Of a DNA stretch of 64,000 nucleotides, positions 22,881 through 36,300 are shown piece after piece. How positions within the stretch are numbered: the stretch's first letter is position 1; every line of letters begins with the position of its first letter. This stretch comes from Rhododendron vialii. Taxonomy: Eukaryota > Streptophyta > Magnoliopsida > Ericales > Ericaceae. A program made the translations under genes and the position numbers. Under the pieces are notes generated by a model. That model was not told where the DNA came from and searched no databases. It was given only the letters and a program-made list of their open reading frames with translations. Where the stretch lies: the NCBI RefSeq assembly GCF_030253575.1, contig NC_080564.1:8786501-8850500 (forward strand), written 5' to 3'.

Positions 22881-23178
22881 TGTAATGACTAAGAAGAAGA
22901 AAGCTTTGGAAAAGTAATGGAAAAAGAAGGACAGATTCTTATTCCAACCCAATGATTTTACAGAAGAAAATTACATGCCCTTACTTCCTCTCGTTTCCAC
23001 TACTTATAGCATGGGTATAAAGCAACAGGAAAAACAGTTACACAGTAACAGAATTACAAGAAGCACGCACCAGCTCAGCTAGCCCTAACTAACTAACCAA
23101 CTTCCCTTCTGCTAAGGGAAGTAACGACCACTGAGAAAAGAAAAAACAAACTCTTGGTAATTCTCTCTGATCATGACA
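22881..23178 (-). repeat. 5' LTR of the chromovirus
   Basis: 298-bp partner of 18223-18520; differences by eye are seven substitutions and no indels. Confidence 0.95.
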
Positions 23179-23208
23179 AAAATCTCTTCCGAGCAACCCC
23201 AAGATCGA

Positions 23209-23210
<2 letters not shown>

Positions 23211-23270
<60 letters not shown>
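23211..23270. repeat. (CT)n microsatellite, about 60 bp
   Basis: Uninterrupted CT tract right of the retrotransposon, inside the TIR element. Confidence 0.95.
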
Positions 23271-23275
<5 letters not shown>

Positions 23276-23589
23276 ACCCACCTACGTACGTACAACGCCA
23301 AGCTGAACCCACCAACGACGCCATCGCTACCTACCTCTACAAATCCACCTTCAAATGCAAAGAAATCCTTTGATTGCAGATATTGTTTTGAATTGGTAAA
23401 CCAGTGAATAGTGCCTCGTGCTTTGTCGCGAGGTACTGTAGCATTTTGGTATTGTGACGAGCCTTGAATGAGGCTGATGGAGGGGTGTTTTATTGTTTTC
23501 ACTGGCTACTTTGGTGGAGAAGAGGGAGTAGAGAGAGATAAAGATGTGGATGCTCTTACAAGCTTGTCTTCAAACATAGACTAATGGGA

Positions 23590-25910
23590 AGTGTTACAAT
23601 ACACACTCTTTATTTGGGTGTACATGTATCATATGCACCTTCATTAAAACACACCAAAATATTATGATTTCGAAAATATTATGAATCTATCGCTAAAAAG
23701 TTACGAATCATATTGATGAAAAGTTACAAATTTTTAATATAAAAGTTACGATATGAAATAAAATGTTATGAATGACCAGTCTTACAAGAAATTTTTTATG
23801 AGGTGGCACAATATGAACCACACAATAATTGCATATAGTACGCATTTTAAAGGGGTGTATATTGAAGATTTTCCTAGACTATTTGTCTAGAACATGTTGA
23901 TGTCGGAGTAGTTTTCTACAAGCTCAACTTGGTTCATTTGCCACCCTTTGCTACTGGAATTTTTGTAAATTTTTTGGCTTTTATTCTTAGAAAGCAATTT
24001 ACTGATCATTTCCATTGTGAAATATGAGAAAAGAGATACTTTATTGACTTCGATAATAAAACTATACAATGTGCCCTCTATTTATACAAGAGATCGAGAG
24101 AGAGAGCCTAATTAGGGAGGAAATCAAACTAATTAACTATGGAATAAAATCATCCTAATTACAATCAAATCACAATCACAATCTCAATATCACAACATTA
24201 TCACGATATTATTTATCATACCTATTTATTCTAACTTCTACAATACAATGGTAAAAGTAGAAGGGAACAAAGTGGGTGTTGCTAATTAATGCCAAATCTG
24301 ATTTTGTTAATACCAAAAAGGCATTAAGAAAAGCAGTGACATTGTCTGTTTCCAAACAAATCAAATCGCAATGCTTCTATAAAAAAAAAATTCCGTTTCA
24401 AAAAAAACAATCCAATCACAAGTGAACGCGAATTAATCCATCTATTATATTGTAGCAAGGGAGCTAGACCCCATAATTTTCATTTATTTTCATTTTCTGA
24501 GAAGGTGAGTATAAGTTTCAAGTTTTGGATATCTAATTAGGGTTGGTGATTTGGCTTAACCACTAAGTAAATATAGAGAAGATGGCCTCTATATATACGC
24601 TATTTAGTACATCTCCTTTTTACCTAAATTTGGAAATTTCAAAAAACAAAAGATGTTCCGTTTCCTAGAAATATGATTTTCTTCGACTTTTAATTTGGTA
24701 GGTAAGAAGTATGCCTCCAGATTAATAGTAATTTAATTAATATGCGCCAAATCACTTTTTACCTAATTGGAAACCAAAAAATGACTCTTCTTCTCTATAG
24801 GATTATCTTAGTTTATCTTAATTTTTGGTTGGTTTAGCTACTAACCATCAATTGCATGCTGAGGAGCAAAGTGACAAACGGAAAAGAATGGCATCCTAGT
24901 TTTTACCTAATTTGGGAGAACTTTCAGCTCCAACCGCCTACCCTCCGTTATAAATTTCTTCTTGATTGGCAATGTCATTTAAGGTCTTCTGCATTATAGT
25001 TTTTTTATAACGGTCTTGCTATTGTGGGCTGACGATAAACACACTAGAAGACACGAAAAATATGTATTTCTGGTTATTTTTTACACCATTTAATACACAT
25101 TCACACACATCCTATTGTCACCTCATTTCTACACCCTGTAATATACATTCACACACCAAAGATACACCGAAATTATGAGTCTTCTAACACCGTCGCTAAA
25201 TTTAGCCAAAGAGATTTAAGATTCAACTAGAGATAGGAACTAAAATAAAATCCGCACATGTACATAATTAAAATTACTCCATATGTAACTCAAAATTTTG
25301 GATGAAGAAGTAAGAAATATTAAGTCAAATTAAATAACCCCTTAACTTGTACGGAGTATATTGCGATTAGGATAAGAGCAGACAATAGGTTAGAAAGAGT
25401 TTTTAACAGCAAAAGCATTGATAACAGCAAACAATTGAAGCACGGCTCTTTAAGTCTTTTTTATTTATTTTATATACATACATACATACATACATGGCTT
25501 TTGTAGTACTCCAACCACATCAATAGGTTTGTCAACCTCCTGCTTATTTTCCCTTTTTTAGGATTCATAACCCTCTTTGGTATATTTTGGAAGATGAGGG
25601 GTATATTTTGGAAGTTGAATAAAATTTCCAAATGGGGTGTAGTAAGAGAATGGATTTAGAAAGAACTTTTTCGGGTTCAAATAGAATCACTCGTAATTTA
25701 ATGGTTTCAATGGTGGTCGATCCTTAACACTATATAGTTATGTGAGTTCTAGACCAGTGAACAATATCTTCAATGTACACCATGGCATAGAAAGTTAAGT
25801 GGTGGTACAATAACAAAATGTATGCTTCACATTTTGAATATTTTCTCGAGTAATGCTACAAACCCTGACAAATTATTCCAAAAATGCACCCCCACCCCCG
25901 CCCTCCCCCC

Positions 25911-25941
<31 letters not shown>

Positions 25942-26152
25942 GAAAAGAAAAGAAAAGAAATCATTGGTTCTAAACTATTAATTTCTTTTTTCAGGCTAAT
26001 TGTGGGGGCACTTGCAATTATTGTATCTTCTCGTGTGACATCATCACACTAAACGTTCAATGGACTCCACATTTAAAGATTCTATCAATACATTAACACA
26101 AGAAATGGCATCCAAACATGGTACTCAAAATGTAATCTCTAATCATTTAGGG

Positions 26153-26154
<2 letters not shown>
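23590..26154. other. Intergenic, degraded repeats only
   Basis: At 23590-23790 the motifs AAAGTTAC, AAATATTATGA and ATTTGGGTGTACATG recall the array at 41620-41935 in reverse orientation. Poly-C followed by poly-A lies at 25903-25940. No gene is supported elsewhere. Confidence 0.4.
25903..25940. repeat. Poly-C then poly-A tract
   Basis: About 29 C in a row are followed by A and AAAAG repeats. A similar C-then-A tract occurs at 33165-33188. Confidence 0.9.
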
Positions 26155-26201
<47 letters not shown>

Positions 26202-26298
26202 ATTCTGCACACATTGAGTAGCTCAGATTATAAAAATTTGATCGAAAACTATGAGATTGAAATTTTGAGTGTTTTTTTGAGTGTCCCTTAAACCGTCA

Positions 26299-26358
<60 letters not shown>
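26155..26358. repeat. Two (TA)n tracts flanking a foldback-family scrap
   Basis: TA runs at 26155-26198 and 26300-26358 enclose 26199-26299, which begins TCACATTCTGCAC and contains ACATTGAGTAGCTCAG, the reverse complement of the inner arm of the 47-kb elements. This is a third case of the family sitting in a TA microsatellite. Confidence 0.7.
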
Positions 26359-26362
<4 letters not shown>

Positions 26363-26475
26363 GGGCAGCCATGCAGTTGAAAGCAGTGGATGCTTAATTA
26401 ATCATTGTGTACCAGACTGCGTAAAATCCAATTGTGCATAGATAGGTGCATGGGGCGCAGTTTGGGGTCCCACAC

Positions 26476-26722
26476 AAATGATTCAAATCGTTCATTAATT
26501 TTTTAATTATTTTTTGAGGCGTCCTGCAATGTGTAACTCAATCATATAACTAAAAGCACTTAATCTAATCTTTCTACTTTTCCTTCAAAATTCAGAATCC
26601 TGAATTTTGAAGAAAAGTTAGAGTGAAATATAGAACACTTAAACTCATACGATTGAGCTGATTTTCAATAGGTCGAGTCAAAAAAATATTTAAAATTATT
26701 TGAACAACTTAGATCATTTGTT
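26476..26722. repeat. Imperfect long hairpin
   Basis: Centre ATTCAGAATCCTGAAT near 26590-26605, flanked by arms of about 110-120 bases that pair with mismatches, from CAAATGATTCAAATCG on the left to TTAGATCATTTG on the right. MITE-like; the hairpin at 56625-56935 has a similar design. It lies about 400-650 bp before the MADS-gene TATA box. Confidence 0.55.
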
Positions 26723-27110
26723 TAGAACTCCGAAGTGGGTGCTCCGCTCACCCATCTTTGCACTGTGTACGCATACTTACTGCTTAACCCAGGAAATAAA
26801 TTTTCCTATTTTAGAAGTATTAAAAGTAAGACTGTTAACCACACGTGTCGATGATAGATACCTGCTACGACGGCGCTATCAAAATAGTACCGGAAAATGA
26901 ATATATATAAGCTGTGATTCGCCCCTCGGGTCACTCCAGTACTGGGTTTATTTTTATTTTTTCACCACTCCAGTACTGTTGAAGCACATTTTTAATGCAT
27001 AATATGGGATTAGTTTAAGTTTAAACTAGTCTTTTTACTTAGCTGTTTAGATACCAAACTGCTCACATTAGCTGTGTGTCTTGTATTGCTCAAAACCCAC
27101 TTTTTCTGCT

Positions 27111-27118
27111 TATAAAAA
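27111..27118 (+). promoter_or_regulatory. Likely TATA box of the MADS-box gene
   Basis: TATAAAAA lies about 30-45 bases before a CT-rich leader (CT run 27165-27189), a common arrangement for plant core promoters. The ATG is at 27392. Confidence 0.45.
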
Positions 27119-27391
27119 AGCTCTTGACTTTGAGAGGAAAGAAATCCCATTGACAGAAGAAGTACTCTCTCTCTCTCTCTCTCTCTCTCCATAGAAACCT
27201 AGTCTCATCTTTGAGAGCTGAATTAGTGTAAGGTTTCTGTCATTTCAAGTCTTCTTTCACTTTTTTTTGATGATATTCGATCCCATGTTCGAGTCGTACG
27301 GATCTCAATAATGCTCTTTCCCCTATGTACATGTATGTTCATATTAATTTATATTTGTTGTTGATTTAGAAACCCTAATCAAAAAGCGAGG

Positions 27392-30300
27392 ATGGGTAGA
27401 GGAAAGATAGTGATAAGGAGGATCGATAACACCACGAGCAGGCAGGTGACTTTTTCAAAGAGAAGGAACGGGCTATTGAAGAAGGCAAAGGAGCTGGCGA
27501 TTCTGTGCGATGCAGAAGTAGGTCTGGTCATCTTCTCCAGCACTGGCAAGCTTTATGAGTTAGCCAGCACCAGGTTTGAAAACTGCTTTTGGTAGATTTT
27601 CTTTTATATCATTATTATTGGAAAACATATTATCACGAAACACAGTTTAATCGGTGACCCAACCTTTCAGAGGTAATTAGCCTTTCCTAGATAGTCTTTT
27701 TCTCTATACCATTGCTCAAAATGTACTTCACTTGTCATTTTTCATGCATATTATTTACTAGCATTTAGATATATAATTATCATGTTTACTCATTGTAAAA
27801 CATTGAGTGCATGGTTATCAAGTTCCAGAAAAATTGTGGCTTTGGAACATGAATAAATATATATATATTTGATCCACCAACTGTTTGGTTTTTGCACCCT
27901 ATGCACAATTGGAAATCAATGGGAAGGTAATCTAGGGGAAACCATGCACATGGTATGTAAATAGGCTTGCAGAAGTTGGCGGAGATCGATCAATACCGGC
28001 CAACATGAACCTCCCAGCAAGCCATGAGTTTTTTTTTTTTTTTTTTCAATTAGCAAAAGTCAATATTGTTAAAATAGTTAGATTAGCACCTTGGAAGACA
28101 AGTTGAAATCCTAATCTCCTTTCTCATGACACCTAAGTGCACCCTAGTGGGCCCTTAGCAAGTGCTTAATTAGAAATGTAATGATCTTGACTGACGGAAT
28201 TTGGAAATGTGCTTTTGTCAAGAGTACTAGGGAATTTGGAAATGAAATACTCCTTGAGAGAAATCATCTAAAAGAGAGGCAGGTAATTAGTTGACTAATT
28301 AATTAGGCATGGACTATGTACATGTTTTGAACTTAGTATTTGGAATGAGGACACTTGAAACTTCTGGGTTAGGAGAATAAGCTGTACTAGTTAAGACCCC
28401 TTTCTAGCTTTCCACACTGAACCTATTTGGGTAGTCTACTAGCTACTTAATGGTAGGCTCAAATGGTTGCAATGCATGAAACTTCTCTAGGGTGCAAAGA
28501 CCCCTTTCTAGCTAGCTTTCTTCACACACAAATGCTTTCCTTTTCGTTTAGGTTGTATTTGGATCAACTACTTAGAAAAGAGAAGAAAAAAATAAAATAA
28601 AATAAAATAGCAATGGATCTAACCATTGTGAGTCTAACTTTTTCTATATTTATCTTCGTTAACCTAAACTTCAAAAAAAAAGATGTTATTCGTAATGAGC
28701 GAAGTCGTAAGTTCAGTGCTAAGATGTAGAACTAGCTAGATCGTATGTGTATGGAGAGATCTTCCATTTGAAATTCTCTGTTTCATATCCATTGCGAGTT
28801 GTATGAGTGATTAATTACTCGAGAGCCTAGGTAGGGGAATGCACTGTGAGGACTACATAAGAGAAATTACTTATATGAGACTGAGGAAATGGAACTTGAT
28901 CATGCGTTTAGAGCCGATAGATCCAGTATTTCTGTCTCTATTTTGAATGTTTAATCAAATTCGTTATACGAATATACCCGGCGGCCAAATAGAAGATTCA
29001 TTCTTCTAGTCCAAACCTTGCCTGATCTTTCACTCATCCAATGAAAACATAAACGTTTTTTTTTTTTAAATTAATAATTCAGTATGCCCGAGCCAACTAG
29101 TGTACCTCGTCTAGTCTCTAGGCGCCAAGATGCATGTGTGATGTGCTATTAAAGCTATTATCCATGAAATCTGATGTATGAATTCAAGTGTTAATGCTTA
29201 GAAATCGATGCAGCCTCTTGTTATATATTCACCTATTTACCTCGGACGTGAATTCTATCAGACATTGAAATAGACTTGAGGGAACTTGTGGAGTCTATCA
29301 CGAATCACATTTTGTTGATTCAAGCCATTCATTTTATAGAGCGCTAAGTACGTATATCATCCAAACAAACAAAAAATCTTAAGAATTCTGACAAGATAAC
29401 GTTGAGGATATATGTCATTACATTACATTTGTCTTGCACAAAATGAAAGGCGAGAAGTTTTGAACATTCATTTTTTTCTTAGAGAATGTGGTTTAATGAG
29501 AGATATCCACATTAGACTAAGCTGATTTATTACATGAATGCATGACCTAAATATTAAATTCACTAATTAATGATGAAAGGTCGAAATCATCAAATTATAA
29601 CTTGTACTCATAGAGGCCTCAAATTTCCTCAAATCCATTTTGGAGAACTTGATAGAAGCCAATTCCATTTTCCCTCCTACTTATTTTTAGAAAAAAAAAA
29701 ATTTAAAAAGTTGTTAAAAAGGGGTCTATAAGAAAATACAGTATCTACTATCTACAGCTAGCACCTTAAATATCATAAAAAAAAAATCACTAGAGCCCCT
29801 TCCCATTTAGTGCCTACTTCTAATTATTTCCCTCAGCCCCGATTGAATCCTACATGTGGCAGGGGTATCTTATCCCCTTCATAAATAATACCCTCAAAAC
29901 TCATCCCGCATCAAAGGCCTCATGTAGATAGAGGTTGAGAATGATTGGTGCAAGTTGACGACACTGTAGGGAAAATATACAATACTTAAAAGCTTTTATT
30001 GGAATTTCAGACTATAGGACAAGATAGTCAAGAAAGCTAGTCCATTGTGTTAGGTAATTTGCCATTATTAGAGCATTCTATGAAGAAGAAAAAAAAGCAA
30101 AGAAAAGATACTCCCTATTTAATTTTTTATTTGGGGTCACCATAAGTCATGGCATCCTTATCTTGAACTGTTTTAATTTGGTTTAGAAAATTTTTTCTTC
30201 ACTTCTCTGAAGAAGGGAAAAAAAAAGTCTGGAAACACAATTTTATTAGGAGCAGTCTCCGATGTATGTGAGACCTCCGCCACTTACATTGAACGGCTTT

Positions 30301-33300
30301 GGATGTGGTTGCGTCTCGAATTGTATTTTAAAGTTGAGTTCCTACCATCGGTCGAAGAGGAATCAAATATTAGAAACTTATATTTCTCCACTAGCCAATC
30401 CTTAACGTGGTATATGGTGTACTTTTGAGTTTTGATTCCTTGCTGCTGTTGAAAATATGGGCACGTCAATAATTTTCATATCGCGGATGCATTGCACCAT
30501 TTACTATTCTATATATAAATAATATTTAGTTTTCTTTGTTCCTGTTGGATGTTGAATTGTTTTAAGTTATTTTAAGTGTAATTGTTTAGATGTTTAATTG
30601 TTTTTAGGCCTTTAGCACTATAGCCAAAAAAAAATTTAGGGAAATGATATTGGCACTCCAAAAATTAATGCAGGCACTCCAAAATCAGTATAATTCCAAA
30701 GTCATTTTCCTTTGTTTTTTGGAGTGCCTGCATCAATTTTTAAAATGCCAATATCATTTCCAAAATTTATTAGGTTCGTTTTGGCATGTGCCTGACGGCT
30801 CAATTTCAAAGGCCACCCCAAATGTCCCGAAATATCCAAACGAATCGAACTCCTCCGGTATCAGTCCTTTGATTTAATTCAGTTAAGATTGGTATAAAAA
30901 TCATTCCTAAACCAATCGGACCCGAACCGGTTACGTTACACCCCTAAGTACACATAATGGATATATGCACTTACAACACAGACTACACTGCGGCATTGCG
31001 TCTCCATGTGTACCATTTGTGTGAAATATGATATAGTCAATACACGAGAGTCAAGTGAGATATATAGTAGAAAATTAAGAAGTGTGCATTTTATTTTCTT
31101 CCTGGGATTTGTTTTAAAATAAGTTGTGGGTCTTGTCGAAAAAAGCAAAATCAAAGGCTCCTGAGATCTCAACACTACTTGAATCTTATTAATTGTCCCT
31201 ATTTCTCTTTGTATTTCAACACTCAGGTATGTCGGAATTATTATCACAATTTCATCCACGAAATATACACCCACACAAGAAAAATATAAACACCATATTT
31301 GCGTGGTTCGATGCAAATCTCTTACAACTACGGGAAAAAGAAAATTCATTACAAAATTAAAAGTAATTAAAATGTGAGATGAGAATACATATATCGATTC
31401 ATACGTAAATAAATCCATATTGCAAATGCAGATATGTCCATGAACTACAAAATACTGTAACACAACACAAAATTGACAAAGTTAAAGTTACCGTGCGGGA
31501 TCGATGTAGTGATTACTTCGTTTCCAACATACTTTTTTTCATTCCTGATGTTTCTTCAAAGATTCTCGTCCTATTTTAGTCTTCGCTGCGATGCAATTGC
31601 ACGACACATTGCACTGCCACTCTCCGTTCTTAAAGGTGATAAATACAACTGCGCAATCTGATCAGATCACTCATATGTTTACTCTTGTCAGCATGAAAAC
31701 AATAATTGAACGGTATAATAAATCCAAAGAGGAACATCATCAACTTCATAATCAAGATTCAGAAGTCAAGGTACGCTTCCTTTTAACACCCTATGTACCT
31801 TTGCAACTTATCCAGACGGACTAACGACGTGTTTGAGATATTGTTGCTTTGCCTGTAATGCATGAGTGCTGCGGATTTGTCACATATCTTGACAAGCCTG
31901 TCAAAATGAGATGTTCAATTTGTACCACATTATGCATGGATTCTAATATGGACAGTTACGAAACAGAAACTCGAAGTTGGATTTTATTTTTTTTTAGACC
32001 AGCTCAAGTTCCAATCTCGAAGGAACATATTCTGACCCATAATTTTTCACTTCCAGATTTATAACTCGTATCCCTTCATCATATAGTGAAAACCAAATTC
32101 TCCCTATGTAGTCCAAGCAAGATATGCATAGAAATATTGGTTAAATGCAGAACCAAAACAAGTAAAAAGTTCTCCTACAACATTGGTTTAGTTGTGCGCT
32201 AGCACCTTTGCTCGCTAATCCTGTATAGGAGCAGGCACGTCGCAGACATTAGGCGCAGCTCCAAAAGCGTGTGTAGGAATATAAGTGGCTAGAATGGTAC
32301 CTGCCAGTGTTACATAGACTATTAGTGATCAGAAAACACTTAATGTACTACAGCAAGCAGAGAAATGGATTCATAGCATTCTAGAACTCTTTTTGGCTAA
32401 GAGGAACGAACTATCTTTTAATGGAATTAAGTCCACGAAGAAGTGCATCAAAATAACAGTGTCTATGAGAGTTGAACGAAACTCTCAACACTGTTTTCAA
32501 GCACTACTTTTTGCAAGATTGTCATTATCCAGAAATTTCGCAAAACCTCTATTTCTAACTCAGCTCCAAGTTTGTCCTACTCCAGCATCTTACTCGGAAT
32601 GGGATGTGGAAATGTGGCAAAGCTTATTTCCTTGGCTAAGAAAGCACAACAGCAGTCACAAGAACACACTTGGGACGTCCTTGGCGTGTTTCTTAGTTAA
32701 AGAAAATATACTTATGGCAAATTCTAAAACCATATATAGCTTCCGTGTTCTAAATCTTTGAAACTTCACAAGGTAATGGGTCAAATAAATCAAGGTGTTA
32801 TATGCTAGATGAATGGGGTGAATTGTTTCTCACCTTGCAGAGTCTTTTACTCCGAGATTCAACAATCTGGTAAAAATACTCAAATGGTTCAATACTTATG
32901 TCAATAGATGGTCAAAAATTCATCGGTTGATACTGAATCGACATCCAGATCCACTAAGTAGACATCAAATGTATATTACGGCTTGAGTGCACTAGTAACA
33001 CTGGTTTATACTACATTATTTCAACTCGAAATAAGTGTGAATCCTTTCATATCATCAGTTGTTTCTATCAACCCAGGAAACAAGTGCTAAGGTTAGTAAC
33101 AATTTTCCTTTTCTATAACAACTTGAGCATTTAGTTTCGACAACATGCCTATTTTTAACTTACCCCCCCCCCCCCCCCCCCAAAAAAAAGCCTATTTTTT
33201 AATTTCGACTGCACGTGTTTGGCCCACTTATGAAAGAGAGTTTGGTCACAGGGAGGGGGCATATTGAAAATATAAAGGAAAAAAGTTACTAGACCCTCTA

Positions 33301-36300
33301 GCAACTTAAGCTTTCGAATGAGTTAGCGGTCAACAATTCAACAGTAAGCGAGTGCCTAATTGCTCCACAAATAGGTAAGATGCACACGTTATGCTGCGAA
33401 GTTTCTCTGGATGATGGCAAAATGGTTGACATGATTCCATTATTAGATAGTCCGTTTGTCTTGACTGAATGGGATTGTAGAATAGAACACATCCCCAACT
33501 AAAATAGAAAGTTTGCTGCTGGATACTTTTGAGGATCATGTATACAAACGACATGCCGAATTTGTTTAATGGCTTCTTCTCGCAGGTAGCAAGATATAGA
33601 GACTTGAACAGAAAAGCAAGTTCTGCATATTACTTGCGTAATAAGTACAAGCTAACCTGAAGTTGATCCCTATAAGGACCAACAAAAACCTAATCACTAC
33701 TTTGATCAGATCTTCTCTTATAGTGCCTGGATGTATAATAAGTAAAATGCATGAGCTGATTGGAGAAAGGAGCAGTAATTTCAAAACAAAGGAGAAGGAA
33801 TGACTTCAAACTTCTTCAAAGCTTGTATTTAGATAAAAAGGTACATCCACTATGAGGACCATACAAGGGCCCATGTTTCTTGGGTAAGAATTAGTGGGAG
33901 AAATTAGTTAAGTCATGTATGCTCAAAAAATGCACACTAGTATTTGAGATTATGTCAAGTGAATAAAACATAGACAAAACATATATATGATTGCAGAATT
34001 TGGCATGTTCAGGAACTCCAGCTCACTTTACCATCAAACTTTTTCCCTATCCCGAGAAAAATTATTGGAGTTTTTAACATTGGTACGCTAGAATGGGTAG
34101 CCCCCTATGTAGCACTGACAAGGACACGAGACACAACACAACACAGACACTACACCAATACTCTGGCACATAAAATTTAAAAAATTAGAGGATACGACGC
34201 GTTGGGGGACACGTTATGGAAAATATTTATGTACACAACCATATGAATAATTTATAAAACAAGGCTCTAATTGTAAACATGTTACGCCATATATACCTTA
34301 AGTCATATCTATCACTCCCAAAAGTATTTGAACAACAAGCGTTTCGTCATTTATCTGTCATGCGTCACATACAAAAAATACTTTCGTACCTTTTGAATAG
34401 AGTCTACTATTTCGTTTAACACCCCTCGCTTGTTTTGCAAGTGTCCAGAGCAATTTTTAAAAACGCTGACAAAAAATAGGATACTTTTGCTGATAAAAAA
34501 AAAAAAGGAGACACAGGTCTGGTGAGTGTCGGTGTCCGGCAAGTGTCCACACTGGCATGTGATCTTCGTGCTACATAGGTAGCCCCTCAAAAACCAATTC
34601 AAGGGGAAAAAGAAGGATGTCAAAATGTTGATTCTAGCTACAATCAAAATATTCGAGAACAGTTTGAAACCTGATGGAAGTACTATGGCCCAAGCCAGTG
34701 CAACAAAATGGTTTAGTAACTTGGCTTATATCTTGAGTGAGCATATCTCATCCTAATTCCTATCATGTTAGTTTTGTTTTAGCGTCATGCATTCGTGCTA
34801 CATTCATTGACTAGATTTTTAAATAAGCAGATTATGTTTGAAAACTCACATTCTCTGTACACTTAATCTGTGACATCATACTTGTTAGTTTTGGCAAAGG
34901 GAAGCAGCGCTCTTGAGGCAACAACTACACAACTTACAAGAAAATCATAGGTAAAACTATTCTTCCTTGGTAATCTTTTCTTATTCAATCATGAATAAAC
35001 TTGTACGTAGATTGAAGACTTCATAAAATAATAGTCGGGTATGTCAAAAGGATCATTCTTAAGTTATTTTAACATATCTCTGATATCTTAGATGATCATA
35101 TAGCCAGAAAATCGTGAAGAGTAACAAGTTGTAGCTATGACACATATTGACTATTACAAAAACAGAAACCAACATATAACATGAATGCATGGTCAACACA
35201 TTGATAGCATCTAGTACTTTATGGAACTACAGCGCTTGACAAGTTTACCAAAAAAATATTATTAGGAAAATAAGTGTATCTGATGAAGATTTTACATATG
35301 TATCTGTGATGGGGATCGCATAAGACCCAAGATCACTCCCACGTACATGAAGCGCGGACAAAAGAATTCATAAATATTGATCTTTGATATATTTTATTTT
35401 AGGAAGCAAATATGTTATTTAGGAATCTATTGTTTATTTTAATTTTGGAAATATGTTTATTTCCAGTTTGGAAACATTGTAACTAGCCTATAAATACTAG
35501 GCTTGTTAACCTTCATAAGTTACATTTGACATTGAAAATAAAGATTGAGCAAGAATTAGGGTTTTCTTTTCTTTGGTTCGTTTTCTTTTATTTTGTGAGT
35601 TCATTTGCGCCGGCCAGCCGGTGTCAAGTGTCAATCTGATAAAGATTTTACTCTTTTTCTCCATTTTGCTGTATCAAAAAAAAAAATTCAACAACCAGGA
35701 AACATACGCTTACCAAGGTATTCTCCAAATCGAAGTTGAAATTGGACAACCTTTCACTCGGCTTGAAGAGGCCAGCTAAATGCCTCAAAAGAAAGACATG
35801 GAGTGTATCGCTTGATTTAAATCTATAAGGAACATATTCAAAGGACCTGTACAAACTCTCAAAAGCATTAAACTCATTGGAAACAACATACCCTCAAATC
35901 AAGCGGAAAAAAAAATTACAACTCAATAAATATTTGTCAATCAAAATTGCAAACAAAAATAGGGGGACTCTAGTGTCTAGGACATTCCACCTTTGCTCGT
36001 TGATTGGTTGCTTCTCTGACTAGGGGCCAAAAGAATGATTAGCAAGCAGTTAAATTCCTAACGAAGGCTGGAAAAATCTAGAAAATCCCTATGCCTTGTT
36101 AGACACGTGATGTAACATTGCATTCCCCATATCTCTGGTACAAAAAAGACTACTATGATTAGTATACGAAACATGCCTGACATTTGATAGCCAAAGAAAG
36201 ATAACACTTTTGATGAGACAGACAATTGATGGGAGAAGAACTTTATGGTTTGAGTGTCAAAGATCTACAAAATCTTGAGAACCAATTGGAGACAAGTTTG

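Larger units (their letters stand above)
18223..23178 (-). mobile_element. Ty3/gypsy chromovirus LTR retrotransposon (Reina-like)
   Basis: The 4956-bp element reads right to left. Both LTRs are 298 bp, start TGTCATGATC and end TCATTACA in the sense direction, and are flanked by AAAAT (18218-18222, 23179-23183). The primer-binding site next to the 5' LTR (22879-22863) reads TGGTATCGAGAGCCAGG, close to the 3' end complement of initiator tRNA-Met with one extra G. Order: gag, zinc knuckle, protease, RT, RNase H, integrase, GPY/F module and a C-terminal chromodomain-like segment, which makes it a chromovirus. Size, short LTRs and the gag-protease style suggest the Reina clade. The coding region has an in-frame amber codon, an RT-RNase H deletion, frameshifts and a nonsense codon in integrase, so this copy is not autonomous. 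By eye the LTRs differ at 7 of 298 positions, implying fairly recent insertion. Confidence 0.93.
17834..23555. mobile_element. TIR element (TTA duplication) hosting a nested retrotransposon
   Basis: The left end GAGCATTCGCACC and right end (inward) GAGCATCCACATC have TTA directly outside (17831-17833, 23556-23558). Without the nested 4.96-kb LTR element and its 5-bp duplication, the host is about 760 bp. Ends and duplication resemble the element at 1386-2384. Its interior holds two CT microsatellites and C-rich sequence that could be captured 5'-UTR-like DNA. The TIR match is short (9 of 11), so the call is inference. Confidence 0.5.

Noticed and set aside
23089..23502. 137-codon minus frame with Arg-Glu repeats
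   Set aside because: Translation of the CT microsatellite and LTR edge; not a gene.
32393..32761. 122-codon frame in MADS intron 2
   Set aside because: Lies wholly within an intron and shows no recognisable domain.
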